A stretch of DNA of 64,000 nt from Paenibacillus sonchi. Lineage in GTDB: Bacteria; Bacillota; Bacilli; Paenibacillales; Paenibacillaceae. This document shows, piece by piece, positions 60,226-64,000 of this stretch (its first letter is position 1; the number at the start of each line of letters is the position of its first letter). The stretch covers positions 1,364,001 to 1,428,000 of the forward strand of contig NZ_CP068595.1 of the NCBI RefSeq assembly GCF_016772475.1. The letters are read 5' to 3'. The position numbers and the translations under genes are program-made. The notes under the pieces are model-generated. The model was not told the DNA's origin. It was given only the letters and a program-made list of their open reading frames with translations, and did not search any database.

Positions 60226-60317
60226 GGATGTTCCCCTTTTCCAGCGGATCAATTTCAAGGACGTCTGTGGTCCCCTTCCGCCTTAAATCTACTGTAACCC
60301 GGCAATGTAAACTGGAA

Positions 60318-60983
60318 TTAAACAGAGGAATCATCCGCCGGTGTGGAAACCAGCTTCAGGGCCGCTGCATAATCCGCCGGTGTGTTCATGTTGTATAAAG
60401 GTGACGGCTCTGACGGACTGGCCGTGAAGCCTGCTTCCGGAATATAGAGCACCTCCAGAGCGTCCAGGCATTCCATGACTCTGAACCGCCGCCCGTGCAG
60501 CGCTTCTTCCAGAACCGGCAGCACCCGTTTATGGTAGAGCCCCAGCAGGGGCTGGACACGGCCGGTGATGGACTCTGGAACCGCAGCGTCTATCTGCAGG
60601 CTGCCCCCGCTATAATTGCGCACCAGATCCCGGCCGGGCTCCGCAGCCGAACTCATCATATACCGCATAAATTCCGCCGAAGCAAACGGCAGATCACAGG
60701 CAGCCACTACGCTCCATTCCGTGGGCGATTGGAGCAGCGCCGCATGAAGCCCGGCCAGCGGGCCGCAGCCCGGATAAAGGTCCGGCACCTGGGTCAGCCC
60801 CAAAAACCGGTATTCCTCCCGCTCCTGCTCCCCGCAGGCTATGACCGGGCCTGCAGCCACCTTGGACAGCTCATCCGCCAGGCGGGCAATGACCGGTCTG
60901 CCGCCGAGATCGAGCAGCGCCTTATCGCGCCCCATACGTCTGGAATATCCCCCCGACAGCAAAATCCCCGAAAACTGAGGCAT
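60318..60983 (-). CDS. mobA: Molybdenum cofactor guanylyltransferase MobA
   Basis: Attaches GMP to molybdopterin. N-terminal signature ILLSGGYSRRMGRDKALLDL, then VPDLYPGCGPLAGLHAALLQ and the metal-binding VVAACDLPFASAEFM. Length 221. With moaA and a TorD-like gene in the window it shows the organism makes bis-MGD type cofactor. It follows the ABC exporter operon but with its own leader. Confidence 0.92.
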   Translation of the reverse strand: MPQFSGILLSGGYSRRMGRDKALLDLGGRPVIARLADELSKVAAGPVIACGEQEREEYRFLGLTQVPDLYPGCGPLAGLHAALLQSPTEWSVVAACDLPFASAEFMRYMMSSAAEPGRDLVRNYSGGSLQIDAAVPESITGRVQPLLGLYHKRVLPVLEEALHGRRFRVMECLDALEVLYIPEAGFTASPSEPSPLYNMNTPADYAAALKLVSTPADDSSV

Positions 60984-61166
60984 CTTCTCCCCTCCAGGCT
61001 CTCATATTTACAGCATTCTGAAGTTATCGTATCAGACTTCACAGCGGGAGAACAACCGCGGACCTTTGCAGCAGAACAAGAACTAACCGGCTATGCCCTC
61101 CTTGACTGGATAGATTTCAGTTTAGCGTTGCCTGAAGAAGCCTTTTTTGAATCCTTGGACAAATCC

Positions 61167-61350
61167 AAGTGGAAAAAGGTTAACTAATTTGCCCAGACAC
61201 CCTGTTGTCCGCAGGTTAAGTGGAAAAAGGTTAACTAATTCAGCTCATTTCACCCCTGACTAAGTAATATGGCCCAATTAAGTTTCCTTTTTCCACCTAA
61301 ACCTCGCAATTGTTGATTTTTGGGAGAAATAAGCTCCCTTTTTCCAACTA
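61167..61350. repeat. 51-bp-period repeats in direct and inverted pairs
   Basis: AAGTGGAAAAAGGTTAACTA begins at 61167 and 61218 (51 apart). Inverted copies, read on plus as AATTAAGTTTCCTTTTTCCA and AAATAAGCTCCCTTTTTCCA, begin at 61276 and 61327 (51 apart). The whole block is an inverted repeat with about 40 bases in the middle. Confidence 0.85.
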
Positions 61351-61517
61351 GAACTGCTCACCTGCTTCTTCGCAAGCGTTCGTTGGATAAAAGCTATCGA
61401 ATCCGGCTGGTTTCCACCCGTTTGAGTGAATTCGCTGTATTCGCACCTGCTGCTCCCCAACCTCATGCCTATTTTATCCACAAAAGGCGGTCATCGTAAT
61501 TTCCTATGTAACAAAAC

Positions 61518-61616
61518 AGACAATGGGTTGAAGCCAAGGTTGGCTTATTTGCCCTGTCCCTGACGCCGGATGAAGATCAAGGCTATGCGGACTTTGAGAG
61601 ATTTACGATTTCATAA
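61518..61616 (+). pseudogene. 3' remnant of a GH43-like glycosidase gene
   Basis: The frame reads QWVEAKVGLFALSLTPDEDQ, then GYADFERFTIS and a stop. This is the typical C-terminal end of GH43 beta-xylosidase/arabinosidase proteins (W-V-G-x-K-V-G-L-F-A, then G-x-A-D-F-D-x-F). A stop codon lies just upstream and no start is present, so only the last 30 codons survive. The hairpin at 61685 may be its old terminator. Confidence 0.6.
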
Positions 61617-61684
61617 TGGAAATTCAAATTGGAGGTTTTGGGCAAGATAACGGAATAATGAATTAATCCGCAGCCCGTCATAAG

Positions 61685-61736
61685 CAGCAGCGCAGCGATT
61701 CTCCCATGGAGGGGAATCCCTGCGCTGCTGTCTTTT
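61685..61736 (+). terminator. Strong hairpin before the MFS gene
   Basis: An 11-bp stem CAGCAGCGCAG/CTGCGCTGCTG with inner ATTC/GAAT pairing, then TCTTTT. It shares GCAGCGATTCTCCCATG with the hairpin at 63254. Confidence 0.7.
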
Positions 61737-61978
61737 AGCTTTTAGCGCTGATTGTGTAGCAAGGTAAGGGCAGCTTCTTCGGATATAACCCGCTTACCGG
61801 ACAGACCCCATTCAGGCAGGAAAACGCCATGCCCGCAGCAGAAATCATTGGGCAGCTGGAAATGTAATCAAAAGTTGGTTTGTATCCCTTTTCAACAAGT
61901 GTTACAGTGATAGAAGCAGCCGCTTTAATGCTGCCATGAATACATGCAAGGCACATAGCAGGAAAGGAGTGCCCAATT

Positions 61979-63211
61979 TTGCGGGAGAACCTTGATAAGC
62001 AGTTTTCCTTCACCTCATTGAAGTGGTTCAACTTCTTCTTGTATGGAACAGTCGTTCTCTTCTCCAGCTTCTTTCCCCTTTATCTGCAGGAAGTGGGAAT
62101 GAACAAGCTGGAGATCGGAAGCTTAATGTCGGTTGGGGCGCTTGTGTCCATTATTGCCAATCCCTTCTGGGGCATCTGGACCGACCGGTATCAGAATATC
62201 CGGCGGATTGTCCTGCTGATGCTCACAGGCACGCTGGTATTATCCCAGGTCGTATTCCAGGCAAATACATATGAAATGATCTATGTCTCCATATTGTTTT
62301 TTTATTTCTTTCAGGGTCCGCTGTTTGCCGAGAGCAACACCATGATCCTGAGCTACATTGACGGTACCAGGCACCGCTTCAGCTCTTTCCGGCTGTGGGG
62401 ATCGCTGGGCTGGGCTTTTACCGCCATCCTGGCCGGACCTGTGATTGAGTGGGCCGGTGTATCGGTGCTTTCCTATCTTTTTGCCGCGCTGCTCTGCGCA
62501 GCCATGATCTCGCTGATTGCCCTGCCCAGGCTTGACCATTCCATCGGCATTGCGCCGCTGCCATTCAAGGGCTTCCGCCAGATCTTTTATCATCCGTTTT
62601 TTCTGAGCTTTATTTTTTTCGGGATTCTGGTTTCGATTCCCAATACAATGAACAATACCTTCGTCTCCCTGTACATTACAGAGCTTGGGGGCAGCAAGAC
62701 CATGATCGGTCTGGCGGTGTTTCTCTCCTCGATTCTGGAGGTGGCTGTTCTTATCCTGTGCGACCGTTACCTGAAACGCAGCATTCCGGTGCTGCTCGGC
62801 TGGCTCGCACTGGTCAGCGCGCTATTTGTCTTGCGCTGGTGGCTGATGGCCGATGCGACAACTCCGCTGCAGGTGGCTTTTATTCAAATTCTGCATTGCG
62901 TTACGTTCGGCGGGTTCTTCTATGTCGGCACCCGGCTGACTATGCTGCTGGTTCCAAAGCCTTACCGTTCCTCGGGACAAGCGCTGTATACCCTGACCTG
63001 GAGCGGGATTTCAGGGATTATGGGCGGCGTTCTCGGCGGCTGGCTGTACCAGTATCTCGGCGCGCAGAACATGTACCAGTCCGGTGTCTTTCTATCGCTG
63101 ATCGGAACTCTGGGGTTCGCCGCCATGCGGCTGCTGGCCAACCGTGGCGGCTATCACCCTCAGGACGGGCATCTGGAAGAAGACTGGAATGAAATTGAGC
63201 TGAACCGTTGA
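61979..63211 (+). CDS. MFS transporter (LacY/nucleoside-symporter-like)
   Basis: 410 residues with twelve predicted helices. N-terminal KWFNFFLYGTVVLFSSFFPL, loop motif GIWTDRYQNIRRIVLLMLTG (D-R-x-x-N/R-R-R), and SSFRLWGSLGWAFTAILAG, the PF12832-type (MFS_1_like) pattern. The substrate is unknown. The start is TTG 61979, with AAAGGAG 10 bases before it. Flanked on both sides by related hairpins. Confidence 0.88.
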   Translation: MRENLDKQFSFTSLKWFNFFLYGTVVLFSSFFPLYLQEVGMNKLEIGSLMSVGALVSIIANPFWGIWTDRYQNIRRIVLLMLTGTLVLSQVVFQANTYEMIYVSILFFYFFQGPLFAESNTMILSYIDGTRHRFSSFRLWGSLGWAFTAILAGPVIEWAGVSVLSYLFAALLCAAMISLIALPRLDHSIGIAPLPFKGFRQIFYHPFFLSFIFFGILVSIPNTMNNTFVSLYITELGGSKTMIGLAVFLSSILEVAVLILCDRYLKRSIPVLLGWLALVSALFVLRWWLMADATTPLQVAFIQILHCVTFGGFFYVGTRLTMLLVPKPYRSSGQALYTLTWSGISGIMGGVLGGWLYQYLGAQNMYQSGVFLSLIGTLGFAAMRLLANRGGYHPQDGHLEEDWNEIELNR

Positions 63212-63253
63212 TGCTCGAAGCACCCTATAAAGAAAAGCCTATAGTAAAGTGCA

Positions 63254-63290
63254 AAGCAGCGATTCTCCCATGAGTGGAGAATCGCTGCTT
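63254..63290. repeat. Perfect 15-bp hairpin after the MFS gene
   Basis: AAGCAGCGATTCTCC, loop CATGAGT, GGAGAATCGCTGCTT. No T-run on either strand. Related in sequence to the hairpin at 61685. Confidence 0.85.
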
Positions 63291-63409
63291 CGGGTCCAAT
63301 GCCGCGTGCACCGGCAGATACATCTGCGGCTGGTGCCGCTGATAAAAGAGGCCCGGCGGCCTCGGCAGCCCATTCAAAGGTATTTTTACCTTTGAGGTTC
63401 GTCCCGCGC

Positions 63410-63450
63410 AAAGAGGCTGCCCCGTCATACGATGACTTCGGACAGCCCCT
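63410..63450 (-). terminator. Terminator after glnS
   Basis: On the minus strand AGGGGCTGTCC..GTCAT pairs with ATGAC..GGCAGCCTCT, then TT. A short T-run makes it a weaker call. Confidence 0.6.
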
Positions 63451-63473
63451 GGTTGCATTCAGAAGCTTCAGCC

Positions 63474-64000
63474 TTATTTGGCAGGCTGGAATGAGCTTTT
63501 TAGCGAAACAATGAGATTGAACACCGGATGCCCCGGTGTGGAGTATCTGCTGTCCACGTTGAAGTATCCATGGCGGAAGAACTGGAACTTGTCCTGCGGC
63601 ACGCTGTCCTTCAGTCCCGGTTCCACAAAACCATGCAGAATCTCGATTGATTTCGGATTCAACTGGTCCAGAAAGCTAGGCTCGGGCTTATCGGCGGCAG
63701 GCTCCATGCCTTCGACCTCAGCCTCCTGGTCAGCTTCCTCAGCGGAAATCAGCGGCTCATAGAGACGGAATTCCGCCGGTACGGCCTGCCCGGCATCCAC
63801 CCAGTGCAGTGTCCCCTTAACCTTGCGGCCGGTGAAGCCGCTGCCGCTTTTGGTCTCCGGATCATAGGTGCAATGAAGCTCCACAACCTCGCCGTTCTCG
63901 TCCTTGATGAAATCCGTACACTTGATGAAATAGGCATTCTTCAGACGCACCTCATTGCCGGGGAACAGACGGAAATATTTGTTCGGCGGGTTCTCCATGA
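63474..64000 (-). CDS. glnS: Glutaminyl-tRNA synthetase, C-terminal part
   Basis: The window edge cuts the 5' part. The visible 175 residues are the anticodon-binding beta-barrel domains: [70 protein letters not shown], and the end [20 protein letters not shown]. These match GlnRS, which charges tRNA-Gln. Between VRLYEPL and the end is an acidic insert ([20 protein letters not shown]) of about 25 residues also seen in some relatives. Confidence 0.92.
   Translation of the reverse strand, partial: MENPPNKYFRLFPGNEVRLKNAYFIKCTDFIKDENGEVVELHCTYDPETKSGSGFTGRKVKGTLHWVDAGQAVPAEFRLYEPLISAEEADQEAEVEGMEPAADKPEPSFLDQLNPKSIEILHGFVEPGLKDSVPQDKFQFFRHGYFNVDSRYSTPGHPVFNLIVSLKSSFQPAK

Larger units (their letters stand above)
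60984..61978. other. Long intergenic region with repeats and a gene remnant
   Basis: Nearly 1 kb without an intact gene. It holds the paired and inverted 51-bp repeats (61167-61350), a GH43-like 3' remnant (61518-61616) and a strong hairpin (61685-61736), all listed separately. The part 61745-61978 before the MFS gene is unremarkable; no riboswitch was recognised. Confidence 0.6.

Noticed and set aside
61745..61978. Possible riboswitch before the MFS gene
   Set aside because: Only short scattered motifs; no complete pattern of a known riboswitch and no terminator/antiterminator pair near the start.
61735..62031. Minus-strand frame of 98 codons with several cysteines, possible small secreted protein
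   Set aside because: It runs antisense across the MFS start, has no ribosome site and no signal peptide pattern.

Overview
This window reads as chromosome of a Paenibacillus (endospore-forming Firmicute). The evidence is the mbl-spoIIID-spoIIQ-spoIID-murA-ywzB-atp order, the upp-glyA-ywlG-ywlE-mntP-sua5-spoIIR-prmC-prfA order, canonical AGGAGG ribosome sites, and protein sequences closest in memory to Bacillus/Paenibacillus families. The genus is an inference.

Region 1 (1-30,350, almost all minus strand) is a conserved housekeeping block: flagellar rod gene fragment, mbl, four sporulation/cell wall genes, the complete ATP synthase operon (atpZ, I, B, E, F, H, A, G, D, C), mnaA, upp, glyA, ywlG, an arginine phosphatase, a manganese exporter, sua5, spoIIR, two FtsW/RodA paralogs, prmC, prfA, ychF and a GNAT acetyltransferase. 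Region 2 (30,390-41,850) has a type 2 IPP isomerase, a sugar operon (YesM/YesN two-component pair, lipoprotein, two permeases, GH13 glucosidase) and cardiolipin synthase. Region 3 (42,080-48,930, plus strand apart from the TorD-like gene) has a YerO-like regulator with a SwrC-like RND pump, a type I toxin-antitoxin pair, a TorD-like chaperone and MoaA.

Region 4 (49,170-52,500) is the most interesting part. It holds two paralogous HTH-TPR receptors of RRNPP/AloR type. Overlapping the 3' end of one is a 46-codon gene for a secreted pro-peptide ending HGVGGG. A Spo0E-like phosphatase gene lies between the two receptors. This looks like a peptide quorum-sensing locus with a possible link to sporulation. 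Region 5 (52,595-64,000) has a LysE exporter with a divergent MocR regulator, a TetR/SDR pair, a histidine kinase-response regulator-ABC exporter operon, MobA, an MFS transporter and the 3' end of glnS.

A second window-wide signal is that at least ten genes, including ones expected to be essential (mbl, sua5) or important (prmC), are each broken by loss of one base (two in the Spo0E-like gene), nearly always in a short homopolymer. Uniform loss at homopolymers points to sequencing or assembly error rather than decay. These genes are annotated over their full length. A third signal is a family of intergenic repeats with a strict 51-bp period at several loci.

I saw no rRNA, tRNA, CRISPR array, insertion sequence or prophage.
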